Notes under the pieces: generated by a model
What the model was told of the DNA's origin: nothing
The model's input: the letters and a program-made list of their open reading frames with translations, nothing else
The model's database searches: none
From: JBKHJA01 sp046538375
Lineage (GTDB): Bacteria > Acidobacteriota > Aminicenantia > Aminicenantales > Aminicenantaceae
Direction: 5' to 3'
Length of the DNA: 50,382 nt
Assembly (NCBI GenBank): GCA_046538375.1
Contig: JBKHJA010000004.1
Location: forward strand, 1 to 50,382
Position numbers and translations under genes: made by a program
In this document: positions 6,712 to 15,237 of the stretch, in pieces
Position numbering within the stretch: position 1 is the stretch's first letter
Layout of the letters: every line of letters starts with the position of its first letter

Positions 6712-9102
6712 TCAATCTGAAGGAAGGTTAGAAACAGCGGTGCGGATGGAGATTTTCTTTCCATCCGAAGAAATTTCTATGGCCCCATGGAGGTCTGTCC
6801 GATAAATTTTGGCTCCTATTTTCTTGTACCTGTTGAGCACCTCTGGATCAGGAAATCCATACCGGTTTCCTTCTCCCACAGAAATGATCACCACTTGAGG
6901 ATGGACTTTACGGAGAAAGTCCATGGAGCTTGAAGAGTTGCTGCCGTGATGGGGTGATTTCAGCACTTGACTTCTTATCTTTTCAGCGGTTTTCAGAATC
7001 TCTGCTTCTGCATGTTTACCGATGTCTCCGGTCAGAAGAAAGGACGTCTTTCCGTAGGAAAGGCTTAACACCAGAGACTGGTTGTTGTGGACAGCAGGAA
7101 CAAGGGGATATTTTCTTTCCGGATGAAGCACATCCACCTTTACTGGATTCTCAACCAGAGATTCCCCTCGGAATACTCTGTGGCAAACCGTAGAGGAGGG
7201 AATTAGGCTTCTGAACTCAGCATAGCTCTGGTTATCAGCAGGGCTTAACGCTTCCCAAAATTCTTTTATTCTGAAATTTCTGGCCACAGCTTTCAGGCCG
7301 TTCAGGTGATCAGGATGAGCATGGGTCAACACCAAATGATGGATTGTCTTTATGCCTTTCTCCCACAGGAAAGGGGAAACAACGTTTTCGCCTATATCAA
7401 AAGTTTCTGTTTGATAACCGCCGCCGTCTATGAGCATTTTTTTCCTGCCCGGGAATTCCACCAGAATAGATTCTCCCTGTCCCACATCTATCAGGGTGAG
7501 TCTTAAATTTTTGGATACAGGAGGAAAAGGATAGGTGATGAGAACGGCCAGAGAGAGAAGAAAGCAAAGCACAAGAGCCAGAGTTTGCCTTCTGATTTTT
7601 GGCGGGACAAGCAGCAGCAGGAGAAAGACATAATAGGCCATTATGGTGACCAGATGAGGAGAGGGAAGGCGGTAGGAGATGGAGGGAATCCAGTCCAGGA
7701 AATGGCTGGCGGAGGCAAGAAAATTTATCAACAAAGAGATGACTTTGGCTAACAGTTGGCTGAGGAAAGAGCTGATACAGGACAAAAGGAAAAAGAGGTA
7801 GCCGCAGCCCATGATCGCGCCCACCAGAGGCAGAGCGATATAGTTGAGAAGCAGAGAGGAGAAGGTGACCCGGTGAAAGACACTGGCCATAATGGGCAGT
7901 ACCCCGAGTTGGGCAGTGAGAGAGAGGACAAAGATTTCGCTGATCCTTAAAGGAAGGCGTGGAAAATATTTGATGAGGCGCGGGAAAAAAAGGATGATGG
8001 ATAAAGTGGCCGCGAAGGTGAGCTGGAAGCCCACATGGAAAAGGCTGAAAGGATTAAAAAGAAGAAGAAAAAAGGCACTGATAGAGATGGTGTTGATGAG
8101 ATTGACATTGCACCAGATGATTTTTCCTAGAAGAAAAGCCAGGGTCATCAGGGTAGCTCTTACCACTGAAGGGCGGCCTTCCACCAGAAAGGCATAGAAG
8201 ATCAGAAAAATCATGATCAGGATGTAAGAGAGTCTGTGGGGAACGCGAAACAGTTTAAAAATAGAAAAAAACAGAAAAGAGATTATGGCGATATGGGCGC
8301 CGGAGATAGCAAAAAGATGATAGATACCCGCTGATTGCAGAGAGCGGGTGAGGGAATCATCCATTCTTCTTCTTTCGCCCAGGAGGAGGGCCTCAAATAC
8401 GGCCCCAGGGGAGGAAAGAGAGGTGGGATCTGAGGAGGGGAAATGGTGTTCGATTTTTCTCTGCAAGCCTTGACGGATGAAGGAGATGAAACGCAGGGGA
8501 GAAAATTTGCCGCCCGATTTTATTTTTTCCACCAGCATGGGGCTCTTGGTGAAAGCTCTGTTATGGATCTTCTGTGATTTAAAATAAAGATCCATGGAGA
8601 AATCATGGAAATTTCTGAAACCTCTATAGGAGAGCAGGCGGGCGGAGACTTTGATTTTATCGCCCACCAAAAGGCCGTACAGAGAGGCAGATTCAGGAGA
8701 GTGATAAACAGTAATCCGCAGATTGCCGTCTATCCTTTTGGCTTTATTCTGGAAGATGACTTTTTTGGCTTTTAGAAAAAGATAATCTTTATCTTTTCCT
8801 TTAGAAGGGGATTTGTAGAGAGTCCCGTAAAAATCGGCATAATCTTTATAGTGGAGGTTATGGAGAGAGTTGGCTTCGAAGTTCTTATGGTGGACGGAAT
8901 AAAGGCTGGCTCCAAGAAGAAATGTGGAGAGGAGGACGAAAAAAAAAGAAAGTTTTGTTCTTCTCAACAGGAAAAGGATCCAGGCAAAGGAAAGGATGAC
9001 CAGGAGAATGACGGCCCAGGCTCCGGGGGAAATAGAGAGAAATCGAGAAAGAAAGATACCCCAGGCCAAGGATACACTCAGAAAAAGGAAAGGAAAAGCC
9101 AT
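6712..9102 (-). CDS. comEC: ComEC/Rec2-family DNA internalisation protein
   Basis: A 796-residue integral membrane protein with the full three-part ComEC layout. An N-terminal region has membrane segments and a soluble OB-like DUF4131 domain (about 30-200). A central competence domain with many transmembrane helices (about 230-510) includes the IYHLFAISGAHIAIISF motif. The C-terminal metallo-beta-lactamase fold has THAHPDHLNG near residue 590 and LLTGDIG near 690. It forms the inner-membrane channel for single-stranded DNA uptake in natural transformation. It starts 3 nt after the M20 hydrolase stop. No other competence gene is in the window, so competence itself is not shown. Confidence 0.95.
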   Translation of the reverse strand: MAFPFLFLSVSLAWGIFLSRFLSISPGAWAVILLVILSFAWILFLLRRTKLSFFFVLLSTFLLGASLYSVHHKNFEANSLHNLHYKDYADFYGTLYKSPSKGKDKDYLFLKAKKVIFQNKAKRIDGNLRITVYHSPESASLYGLLVGDKIKVSARLLSYRGFRNFHDFSMDLYFKSQKIHNRAFTKSPMLVEKIKSGGKFSPLRFISFIRQGLQRKIEHHFPSSDPTSLSSPGAVFEALLLGERRRMDDSLTRSLQSAGIYHLFAISGAHIAIISFLFFSIFKLFRVPHRLSYILIMIFLIFYAFLVEGRPSVVRATLMTLAFLLGKIIWCNVNLINTISISAFFLLLFNPFSLFHVGFQLTFAATLSIILFFPRLIKYFPRLPLRISEIFVLSLTAQLGVLPIMASVFHRVTFSSLLLNYIALPLVGAIMGCGYLFFLLSCISSFLSQLLAKVISLLINFLASASHFLDWIPSISYRLPSPHLVTIMAYYVFLLLLLVPPKIRRQTLALVLCFLLSLAVLITYPFPPVSKNLRLTLIDVGQGESILVEFPGRKKMLIDGGGYQTETFDIGENVVSPFLWEKGIKTIHHLVLTHAHPDHLNGLKAVARNFRIKEFWEALSPADNQSYAEFRSLIPSSTVCHRVFRGESLVENPVKVDVLHPERKYPLVPAVHNNQSLVLSLSYGKTSFLLTGDIGKHAEAEILKTAEKIRSQVLKSPHHGSNSSSSMDFLRKVHPQVVIISVGEGNRYGFPDPEVLNRYKKIGAKIYRTDLHGAIEISSDGKKISIRTAVSNLPSD

Positions 9103-9105
9103 GGC

Positions 9106-10419
9106 CTACAAAGAAAGACGAAGATGGCTTCCGGGAATGCTCTGATGCGCCAAACAGTCCAGAAGCAGGTGGCACATGATTTTTATACCTAGAGAAATAC
9201 TTCTTTCATCGGGATTAAAATAAGCACTGTGAAGCGGAGCCATGTTTTTGAGATGGGGGCTCTTGACGCCTAAGAAGAAGAAAAAGCCAGGAATTTTTTG
9301 ACAATAATGGGAAAAATCTTCAGCCACCATCTGGGGCTCTATCTCCTTGACATGGTCTTCTCCCAAAAGATCAACAAGGGTGGGCAGCATGAGCTCTGCC
9401 AGTTGGGGATGGTTGTAAACGGGAGGGGGTCCTTGTTGATAATGAAATGAGTAGTGTGCACCGAAGGAATGGGTGATTCCCTGGATGATTTCTTCCATCA
9501 GCTTTGGAATTTTCTCTCTGTTGGCGGGGCTTAAAGTTCTGATGGTGCCTTCAAGGCGGACCTGTTCGGCGATGATATTCGATCTTGTGCCGCCCTCTAT
9601 TGTGCCGATAGTGATCACAGCCGGGTCCACGGGATCGATCATGCGGCTGATAATAGATTGGATTGCCAGCACAACTTGAGAAGCAATGTTGATGGCATCG
9701 ATTCCTTCATCGGGTTTGGCCGCATGGGAGCTTTTGCCCTTGATAACAATCTGGAATCCATCAGCACTGGCCATCATGGGACCAGGGGAAAAGAAAGTAT
9801 TCCCCAGATCTTGAGGCCAGACATGGAGACCGAAAATGGCTCTTACTGGAGGAGATTCAAGAACGCCTTCTTCGATCATCAGCCGCGCTCCTCCCTCCTC
9901 CCCTGGAGGAGGCCCTTCTTCTGCTGGCTGAAAAATGAATTTGATATTGCCGTTGATTTTGTGCTTAAGGGTGTTGAGGACCATTGCGGTGCCCAGAGCA
10001 ATGGAGGTATGAATGTCATGACCGCAGGCATGCATCACCCCTGGATTTAAGGATTTATAGGGAACATCGGTGAGTTCTTGGATGGGAAGGGCATCCATAT
10101 CTGCTCTAAGCGCTATGGTAACTCCAGGCTCGTCACCAGAGAGAAAAGCAGTGACACCGGTTTTGGCGATCCCGGTTTTGACCTCCAGGCCTAAAGAGAT
10201 CAGTGTGGAGGCCACCATTTTTGCCGTTTGATACTCCCGGTTGCTCAATTCGGGATTCATATGGAGAAAACGGCGGATGTTGATGATCTGACTTTTGTTT
10301 TTTTCAATTTGTTTCTCTATGAGCAGTGCTGTGTTCTTATCCACAGCCAGGGAGGCGAAAGGGAAAAAAAGCAGGAAGAGAAGGAGAGAAAAAGATAGAT
10401 GTTTTAAACGGATGGACAT
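9106..10419 (-). CDS. Exported M20-family metallo-amidohydrolase (IAA-amino acid hydrolase-like)
   Basis: A 437-residue M20D amidohydrolase. A signal peptide occupies residues 1-25 (LSFSLLLFLLFFPFASLA), so unlike most relatives it is probably periplasmic. Metal-binding motifs are present: ALRADMDALPI, HACGHDIHT, PAEEGPPPGEEGGA, FGLHVWP and MVAEDFSHYCQ. Relatives hydrolyse N-acyl or N-benzoyl amino acids, IAA conjugates or carboxypeptidase substrates; the substrate here is unknown. It is first of a unit with comEC and the coiled-coil gene. The predicted promoter places the ATG at about +1 (leaderless), and no Shine-Dalgarno is visible before it. Confidence 0.92.
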   Translation of the reverse strand: MSIRLKHLSFSLLLFLLFFPFASLAVDKNTALLIEKQIEKNKSQIINIRRFLHMNPELSNREYQTAKMVASTLISLGLEVKTGIAKTGVTAFLSGDEPGVTIALRADMDALPIQELTDVPYKSLNPGVMHACGHDIHTSIALGTAMVLNTLKHKINGNIKFIFQPAEEGPPPGEEGGARLMIEEGVLESPPVRAIFGLHVWPQDLGNTFFSPGPMMASADGFQIVIKGKSSHAAKPDEGIDAINIASQVVLAIQSIISRMIDPVDPAVITIGTIEGGTRSNIIAEQVRLEGTIRTLSPANREKIPKLMEEIIQGITHSFGAHYSFHYQQGPPPVYNHPQLAELMLPTLVDLLGEDHVKEIEPQMVAEDFSHYCQKIPGFFFFLGVKSPHLKNMAPLHSAYFNPDERSISLGIKIMCHLLLDCLAHQSIPGSHLRLSL

Positions 10420-10425
10420 GGATTT

Positions 10426-10454
10426 ATCTTAGAATTGGTTATCCACAAAGTCAA
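10426..10454 (-). promoter_or_regulatory. Predicted leaderless promoter of the M20 hydrolase-comEC unit
   Basis: On the minus strand TTGACT (10454-10449), a 17-nt spacer and TAAGAT (10431-10426), then only 6 nt to the ATG at 10419. The expected start point falls on or within a base of the A of the ATG. The -35 is followed by TTG, as in the ftsY and rpsT promoters. Confidence 0.65.
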
Positions 10455-10461
10455 GAAAGCA

Positions 10462-10529
10462 AAGCATTGAGCAATCCTCACCCCTATCCAATGTTCAGAC
10501 TTATTTGTTCAGGGTTTTGGTGATGGTTT
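10462..10529 (+). repeat. Possible decayed remnant of the MITE-like element
   Basis: AAGCATT followed by CTCACCCCTATCC and later GGGTTTTGG...ATGGTTTCC reads like a diverged form of copy D (AAGCATTT, CCTCACCCCCCATCC, GGTTTTGGAAATGGTTTC), about 67 bp against 80 bp. The similarity is partial and seen by eye. It lies in the gap between the mutase gene and the M20 hydrolase promoter. Confidence 0.35.
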
Positions 10530-10550
10530 CCTTGGAATTCCAAACGGGGA

Positions 10551-12158
10551 TTAAAGGGAGAGGTTTTCTACATATGTTCCGTACGCCTGCTTGAGTACAG
10601 AAGAAATTTCTCCAAGAGTAGCCATGGCTTTGACAGCCTCGATCATAGGAGGAAGAAGATTTTTTTCCTTCTCCACAGCTTTCCTCAGGGCATCCAATTT
10701 ATTTTGAAGTTGAGCATCTGACCTTTTTTGTTTGATGTTTCGAAGTCTTTCCAGTTGAGCCTTTTCCAATTTCTCTGGAGGAGAGTAGAGCTTAAATTGT
10801 ATTTTTTCATCTTCTTCTGCATATTCATTGAGACCAACCACAATCTGTTGTTTTTTTTCAATGCTTTTCTGGGATAGATAGGCGCTTTCTTGAATTTCTC
10901 TCTGGACATATCCGCTTTCAATGGCCTCCAGCATTCCTCCCATATCTTCTATTTTCTGCAGGTATTCTTCCACTTTTTCTTCTACCTGGTTGGTCAGAGA
11001 TTCTGTAAAATAAGAACCGCCCAACGGATCAACGGTGTTGGTGACTCCGGTTTCATGGGCAATAATCTGCTGTGTGCGTAGGGCAATCCGGGCTGATTCT
11101 TCACTGGGAAGAGCCAGGGCCTCGTCCCGGGAGTTGGTATGAAGGGATTGTGTTCCCCCCAGAACTGCACTCAGAGCTTGAAGAGCCACTCTGACTGTAT
11201 TGTTGTCTGGCTGTTGAGCCATCAGAGTCACTCCGCTGGTTTGAGTATGGAACCTGAATTTCCAGGAACGGGGATTTTTGGCCTTGAATTTTTCTTTCAT
11301 TACCCGAGCCCATATTCGTCTGGCGGCCCGAAATTTAGCGATTTCTTCAAAGAAGTTGTTATGGGAGGACAGGAAGAAGGAAAGTCGAGGAGTAAAAGTA
11401 TCCACATCCAGACCGGCCTTGAGGGCGGCTTGGACATAGGTGACAGCATTAGCCAGAGTGAAAGCCAGCTCCTGGACAGCAGTGGCTCCTGCCTCCCGGA
11501 TGTGATAGCCGCTGATGCTCATGGTGTTCCAGCGGGGCACCTTTTCTGGGCAGAAGGACAGGATATCAGCGGTTATCTTCAAGGATTCTCGAGGAGGATA
11601 GATGTAAGTTCCGCGGGCTATGTATTCTTTGAGAATATCATTTTGGATGGTGCCGTTCAATTTGCCCCAGGAAACACTGTACTTGTCGGCCAGAGCGAGA
11701 TACATGGCCAGGATAACCGCGGCTGTGGAGTTGATGGTCATGGAGACACTGACTCTATCCAGCGGGATGTGATGGAAAAGTCTTTCCATGTCCTCGATGG
11801 TATCCACAGCCACACCCACCCTGCCCACCTCGCCGTGGGCCTGAGGGTGATCAGAATCGAGGCCTAACTGGGTAGGAAGGTCAAAGGCCACACTTAGACC
11901 CGTCTGCCCTTGAGAGAGAAGAAAACGGTATCTCTGGTTGGATTCTTCTGCCGTGCCGAAGCCGGCATACTGGCGCATGGTCCACTTCCTCCCTCTGTAC
12001 ATGGTGGGATAGATGCCTCTGGTAAACGGATACTGGCCGGGTTCTCCCAATTGTCGGGATGGGTCAAAGCCGGGAAGATCGTGTGGGCTGTAAACCTTTT
12101 TAATTTTAATCCGGGAGGAGGTGGCAAACTTTTTTTGGCTTTCTTTGTGGGAGGGCAT
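10551..12158 (-). CDS. Methylmalonyl-CoA mutase, large (catalytic) subunit
   Basis: A 535-residue TIM-barrel subunit of an adenosylcobalamin-dependent acyl-CoA mutase. Motifs are TRGIYPTMYRGRKWTMRQY, AGFGTAEESN, GLSVAFDLPTQ, SISGYHIREAG, FHTQTSG and GGTQSLHTNS. The tyrosine in PTMYRGR fits methylmalonyl-CoA mutase rather than isobutyryl-CoA mutase, which has Phe there. The C-terminal cobalamin-binding domain of fused enzymes is absent, so the small B12-binding subunit must be encoded elsewhere. The likely role is interconversion of succinyl-CoA and R-methylmalonyl-CoA in propionate metabolism. A BtuFCD-like importer lies about 3 kb away. Start is the ATG at 12158; no strong ribosome-binding site. 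Confidence 0.93.
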   Translation of the reverse strand: MPSHKESQKKFATSSRIKIKKVYSPHDLPGFDPSRQLGEPGQYPFTRGIYPTMYRGRKWTMRQYAGFGTAEESNQRYRFLLSQGQTGLSVAFDLPTQLGLDSDHPQAHGEVGRVGVAVDTIEDMERLFHHIPLDRVSVSMTINSTAAVILAMYLALADKYSVSWGKLNGTIQNDILKEYIARGTYIYPPRESLKITADILSFCPEKVPRWNTMSISGYHIREAGATAVQELAFTLANAVTYVQAALKAGLDVDTFTPRLSFFLSSHNNFFEEIAKFRAARRIWARVMKEKFKAKNPRSWKFRFHTQTSGVTLMAQQPDNNTVRVALQALSAVLGGTQSLHTNSRDEALALPSEESARIALRTQQIIAHETGVTNTVDPLGGSYFTESLTNQVEEKVEEYLQKIEDMGGMLEAIESGYVQREIQESAYLSQKSIEKKQQIVVGLNEYAEEDEKIQFKLYSPPEKLEKAQLERLRNIKQKRSDAQLQNKLDALRKAVEKEKNLLPPMIEAVKAMATLGEISSVLKQAYGTYVENLSL

Positions 12159-12181
12159 TTTCTGATCAGCTTTGACCGGAA

Positions 12182-12210
12182 ATGATATTCAGAAGGGCTG
12201 GATTCTTCAA
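12182..12210 (-). promoter_or_regulatory. Possible promoter of the methylmalonyl-CoA mutase gene
   Basis: Minus strand: TTGAAG (12210-12205), 17-nt spacer, TATCAT (12187-12182), leaving a leader of about 16 nt. The -35 begins just past the enolase stop codon, so the mutase can be transcribed separately from eno. Confidence 0.4.
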
Positions 12211-12211
12211 A

Positions 12212-13504
12212 TCAGCTTATGTAAGGGGCATAGATTTGAGAGCCCGCATACAGGCCTTTATCTTCCAGCTCTTCTTCTATTTCTAAAAGCCTGTTGTACT
12301 TGGCCACTCTCTCGCTGCGGCTCAGGGATCCTGTTTTTATTTGCCCTGAATTCTGCGCCACACTCAGATCAGCGATGAAGGTGTCTTCGGTTTCTCCTGA
12401 GCGGTGAGAGATGACAGTGGAATACCCCGCTTGGTGGGCATAGTCCACAGCGGCCATGGTCTCACTCAGAGTCCCTATCTGGTTCAATTTGATGAGAACG
12501 GAATTAGCGATTCCCCGTTCCACACCTTTTTTCAGTCTATCTGGATTGGTGACGAACAGATCATCCCCCACCAGCTGGATTTTCTGTCCTAAAGCACTGG
12601 TCATGGTCTTCCAGCCTTCCCAGTCATCTTCAGCCAGGCCGTCCTCTATGGAAATGATAGGATATTTCTGGATCAGCGTCTGGTAAAATTCAAGCATCTG
12701 ATCCACAGTCCTTTTTGATCCGTCGGATTTTTTAAACACATATGTCTTCTCATGGTAGAATTCCGAAGCAGCCACATCAAGAGCCAGGTAGACGTCAGTG
12801 CCAGGAGAGTAGCCCGATTCATGGATACTTTCCAGAATCAAATCCAGAGCTTCCCGGTTAGACCGTAAATTGGGAGCAAAACCTCCTTCATCTCCAACAG
12901 CCGTACTGTATCCTTTTTTTCGGAGGATTTTTTTCAAGTGATGAAATATTTCTGCACCTGCTCTGATGGCTTCAGAAAAACAAGTTCTTCCTGCTGGAAC
13001 AACCATGAATTCCTGAATATCAACGTTGTTGTCGGCATGAGGGCCTCCGTTGAGGATGTTGATAAGAGGAACCGGCAGCCGGTAATCTTCTCTTTTCACC
13101 AGATACTTGTAGAGGGGCAGGCCCAGAGCTTTAGCGGCAGCCACAGCCGCAGCCATGGAGACCGAGAGAACGGCATTAGCCCCTAATTTTTTTTTGGAGG
13201 GAGTGCCGTCCAGATCGATGAGCCGGTTGTCTATTTCCTTCTGCTGAGTTGCCTCCATGCCCACGATTTGAGGTGCGATAACTTCCTTGACATTGGAGAC
13301 GGCTTTGAGAACCCCTTTTCCTAGAAAGCGGGAGGGGTCATTGTCTCTTAATTCCAGAGCTTCATGAGTGCCTGTGGACGCACCAGAGGGAATAGAGGCT
13401 TTTCCCACCACTCCGGAATCGAGATGGACGCGGGTGCTTATAGTGGGATTTCCTCTGGAGTCCAGGATTTCTCTGGCGGTGATGGCAGTGATTTTGGTGT
13501 TCAT
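12212..13504 (-). CDS. eno: Enolase
   Basis: A 430-residue phosphopyruvate hydratase converting 2-phosphoglycerate to phosphoenolpyruvate. Diagnostic motifs are AREILDSRGNPT, IPSGASTGTHEALELRD, VGDEGGFAPNL, the metal ligands in SIEDGLAEDDW and LVGDDLFVTN, the catalytic Lys in VLIKLNQIGTL and VISHRSGETEDTFIADL. Full length with no gaps. It sits downstream of the YtxH gene (80 nt gap) and upstream of the mutase gene on the same strand. Product PEP also feeds the PTS encoded at 33-40 kb. Confidence 0.98.
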   Translation of the reverse strand: MNTKITAITAREILDSRGNPTISTRVHLDSGVVGKASIPSGASTGTHEALELRDNDPSRFLGKGVLKAVSNVKEVIAPQIVGMEATQQKEIDNRLIDLDGTPSKKKLGANAVLSVSMAAAVAAAKALGLPLYKYLVKREDYRLPVPLINILNGGPHADNNVDIQEFMVVPAGRTCFSEAIRAGAEIFHHLKKILRKKGYSTAVGDEGGFAPNLRSNREALDLILESIHESGYSPGTDVYLALDVAASEFYHEKTYVFKKSDGSKRTVDQMLEFYQTLIQKYPIISIEDGLAEDDWEGWKTMTSALGQKIQLVGDDLFVTNPDRLKKGVERGIANSVLIKLNQIGTLSETMAAVDYAHQAGYSTVISHRSGETEDTFIADLSVAQNSGQIKTGSLSRSERVAKYNRLLEIEEELEDKGLYAGSQIYAPYIS

Positions 13505-13584
13505 TGGATGGCCTTTTTTTTCAGAAAATGGGGGCTGAACAGGGGAATTTCTCCCGTTTAGAATTTATCAGGAGAAGGAGCAAT

Positions 13585-13914
13585 CTATTTTTTTTCCACT
13601 TCTTCTTGCTTCTGTGTTTCTGGAGCCTTTTTTGCCAGTTCTTGCTTTTTTTTCTCCACAAATTCTTTTATAGACTCGATTCCTTCTGTGGTTTTGTCCT
13701 TGACCACTTTGATTCCTTTTTCTGCTTCCACAGCAATTTTTTCATAGGTGTCTTTGGCTTTATGTCCACCTTTGGAGGCTTGATCTTGGATTTTCTTCCG
13801 GGTTTCCTCACCGCTTGCCGGAGCGGTAAGTATACCCAGGACAAAACCTGCAGCTGCTCCCAGCAGGAAAGACAGCGTCACTTCAAAACCTGATGATCCT
13901 TTATCATTTGCCAT
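13585..13914 (-). CDS. YtxH-domain membrane-anchored protein
   Basis: A 109-residue protein with an N-terminal Gly/Ala-rich transmembrane helix (SFLLGAAAGFVLGILTAPASGEETRKKI, about residues 14-41), the hallmark of YtxH/gas-vesicle-like proteins. A long charged helix follows, with a Lys/Glu-rich tail. Function is unknown; relatives are often stress-associated. It has a strong Shine-Dalgarno (AAGGAGG about 6 nt before the ATG) and overlaps the end of the DUF948 gene by 11 nt, so the two are translationally linked and probably form a membrane pair. Confidence 0.88.
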   Translation of the reverse strand: MANDKGSSGFEVTLSFLLGAAAGFVLGILTAPASGEETRKKIQDQASKGGHKAKDTYEKIAVEAEKGIKVVKDKTTEGIESIKEFVEKKKQELAKKAPETQKQEEVEKK

Positions 13915-14281
13915 TCTTGTCCTCCTTTCGTTTTTTTCTCTTCAATTGCCGCCAACCGAGCCGGACCAACGGGAAGAGAAAAGGCCAGTACTTGGAAGAG
14001 GGACGAATGATTTTGGTGGTCAGAAACCAGGTGATTTCAGATAGACTGATGGCCGTATTCTTTGAAGCTTCCACCAGTTCTCCCAGATCGTCCACTCTAG
14101 CATTGACTTTTTGGCTGGTCTCTCTAAAACTTCGACTCAGCTCTCTGATTTCCCTCAGGGTTTCCTCCCCTTCCTTGGCTGTTCTTCGCAGTTGAAAGAA
14201 AAGAGTAGCCAGGAATGTGACCATGACCACCACAGCAATGGTGATCACTAACAATAAGAATTGATCGAGTGTCAGCGGCAT
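13904..14281 (-). CDS. DUF948-like membrane protein
   Basis: A 125-residue protein with one N-terminal transmembrane helix (LLLVITIAVVVMVTFLATLFF, about residues 8-28), then a coiled-coil stretch (EETLREIRELSRSFRETSQKVNARVDDLGELV) of the DUF948/methyl-accepting-like type, and a basic tail. No enzymatic motif. It is the first gene of the DUF948-YtxH pair and has a predicted promoter whose -10 ends 6 nt before the ATG, with no Shine-Dalgarno, so it is a good candidate for a leaderless mRNA. Function unknown. Confidence 0.85.
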   Translation of the reverse strand: MPLTLDQFLLLVITIAVVVMVTFLATLFFQLRRTAKEGEETLREIRELSRSFRETSQKVNARVDDLGELVEASKNTAISLSEITWFLTTKIIRPSSKYWPFLFPLVRLGWRQLKRKKRKEDKNGK

Positions 14282-14287
14282 AGTATT

Positions 14288-14316
14288 TAAATAAAATAAA
14301 ACTTTGAGTTTGTCAA
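14288..14316 (-). promoter_or_regulatory. Predicted leaderless promoter of the DUF948-YtxH pair
   Basis: Minus strand: a consensus TTGACA (14316-14311), 17-nt spacer, TATTTA (14293-14288), and 6 nt to the ATG at 14281, so transcription is expected to begin at the start codon. The promoter lies just beside repeat copy D. Confidence 0.65.
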
Positions 14317-14324
14317 ATCCACAA

Positions 14325-14404
14325 AAGCATTTCCCTCACCCCCCATCCCTCACTCCTTTCAATCGACATCTATATTTATACTCATCATGGTTTTGGAAAT
14401 GGTT
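14325..14404 (-). repeat. MITE-like element, copy D (short form without core)
   Basis: An 80 bp version with the outer end AAGCATTTCC (from 14325), a single inner arm (CTCACCCCCCATCCCTCAC), the AT-rich segment (CTATATTTATACTCATCATGG) and the opposite outer end GGAAATGGTT. The 110 bp core and the second inner arm are missing. This suggests either deletion between the arms or an ancestral simple element into which the core later inserted. Confidence 0.75.
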
Positions 14405-14470
14405 TCATAAAAGGCTGAATGCAAGCTTTTTTTGGTGAAGATTTCAAAAAAGAGAGAGGTAAAGACAAAT

Positions 14471-15049
14471 TTATTTCCACAAAATTTTGTGGATGTCATG
14501 AAGGTTGTATTCTTTTTTGATTTTCCCCAGAATCTGGGAGAAAGACTCCTCTCTTTTTGACCTCACCGCACCTTCCCACTCTTGGAACAGGGGGGAGGGG
14601 ACGAACTGATAATTTTTCTTTAACAGCCTGTTGAGACCTCTTAGGGCCTTCCAATGGGTGATCATCAGGAGGGCCAATACTCCGAAAAAAACGTTGGGGC
14701 CGGGAAGAAGTCCAGCCAGTCCGCTCAAAGGAAGCAGGAGCGTTTCTCCGATGAGGATGACTATGTGTTTTGTTCTCTGCCTCTGGAGGAAGAAGTAGAA
14801 CTTGGTTCTTATTTTTTTTCTTTCCATGTTGCCTGAGTAGTAAATCTGGATTCTATCCTTTGGGAGCTTCAAGATACGGCCAAAAGCTTGTTCCTGCCTG
14901 AGGAGCCTCTGGGGAAGAAGCATCAGTTTTTTTTTGGCCTGTTCCCATATTTCTTTCCAGCGTGATGTTTTAATCTGGATTGGAGCAATGGGTTTAGAGG
15001 AGAAGTATCTGTATTTTGAGCGGTAGTCTTGGACAAAAAAGAACTTCAT
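14471..15049 (-). CDS. Mit_KHE1-like (K+/H+ exchange-related) protein
   Basis: A 192-residue protein. A basic N-terminal half is followed by a hydrophobic segment containing LLPLSGLAGLLPGPNVFFGVLALLMITHWKALRGLNRL, which resembles the conserved PxPN-FF-W-RA segment of the mitochondrial K+-H+ exchange-related family (PF10173) as I remember it. No close bacterial relative comes to mind, and transport activity is not established for such proteins. It stands alone on the minus strand, between the REP-like palindrome and repeat copy D. The assignment is tentative; otherwise it is a small membrane-associated protein of unknown function. Confidence 0.6.
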   Translation of the reverse strand: MKFFFVQDYRSKYRYFSSKPIAPIQIKTSRWKEIWEQAKKKLMLLPQRLLRQEQAFGRILKLPKDRIQIYYSGNMERKKIRTKFYFFLQRQRTKHIVILIGETLLLPLSGLAGLLPGPNVFFGVLALLMITHWKALRGLNRLLKKNYQFVPSPLFQEWEGAVRSKREESFSQILGKIKKEYNLHDIHKILWK

Positions 15050-15101
15050 CCTGGATCCTGAGCCTCATTTTAGCATTTCACCAAAAAAAGTAGCAACCCA
15101 T

Positions 15102-15236
15102 AAGAAAATGGGGACATGTACGAGAAAAGAAAATGGGGACACGTTACCAATTTCCGGATTTAGTATTAATATATGATAAATGATAAGGATTGGCTGAAAT
15201 TGGTACATGTCCCCATTTTCTTCTCCCCATTTTCTT
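15102..15236. repeat. REP/BIME-like palindrome with GAAAATGGGGAC arms
   Basis: The motif AAAATGGGGAC(A/G)-GTACC occurs as inverted copies: GAAAATGGGGACATGTACG (from 15104), GAAAATGGGGACACGTTACC (from 15129), and on the other arm GGTACATGTCCCCATTTTC (15202-15220) and CCCCATTTTCTTTC (15225-15238). The pair 15129-15154 / 15196-15220 is a near-perfect inverted repeat of about 25 bp around a 41 nt AT-rich loop. Similar GGGGAC-palindromes occur with RAYT-type (IS200-related) transposases in other genomes. The right arm abuts the stop codon of the permease gene at 15238, so the transcript end folds into this hairpin. Confidence 0.75.
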
Positions 15237-15237
15237 T

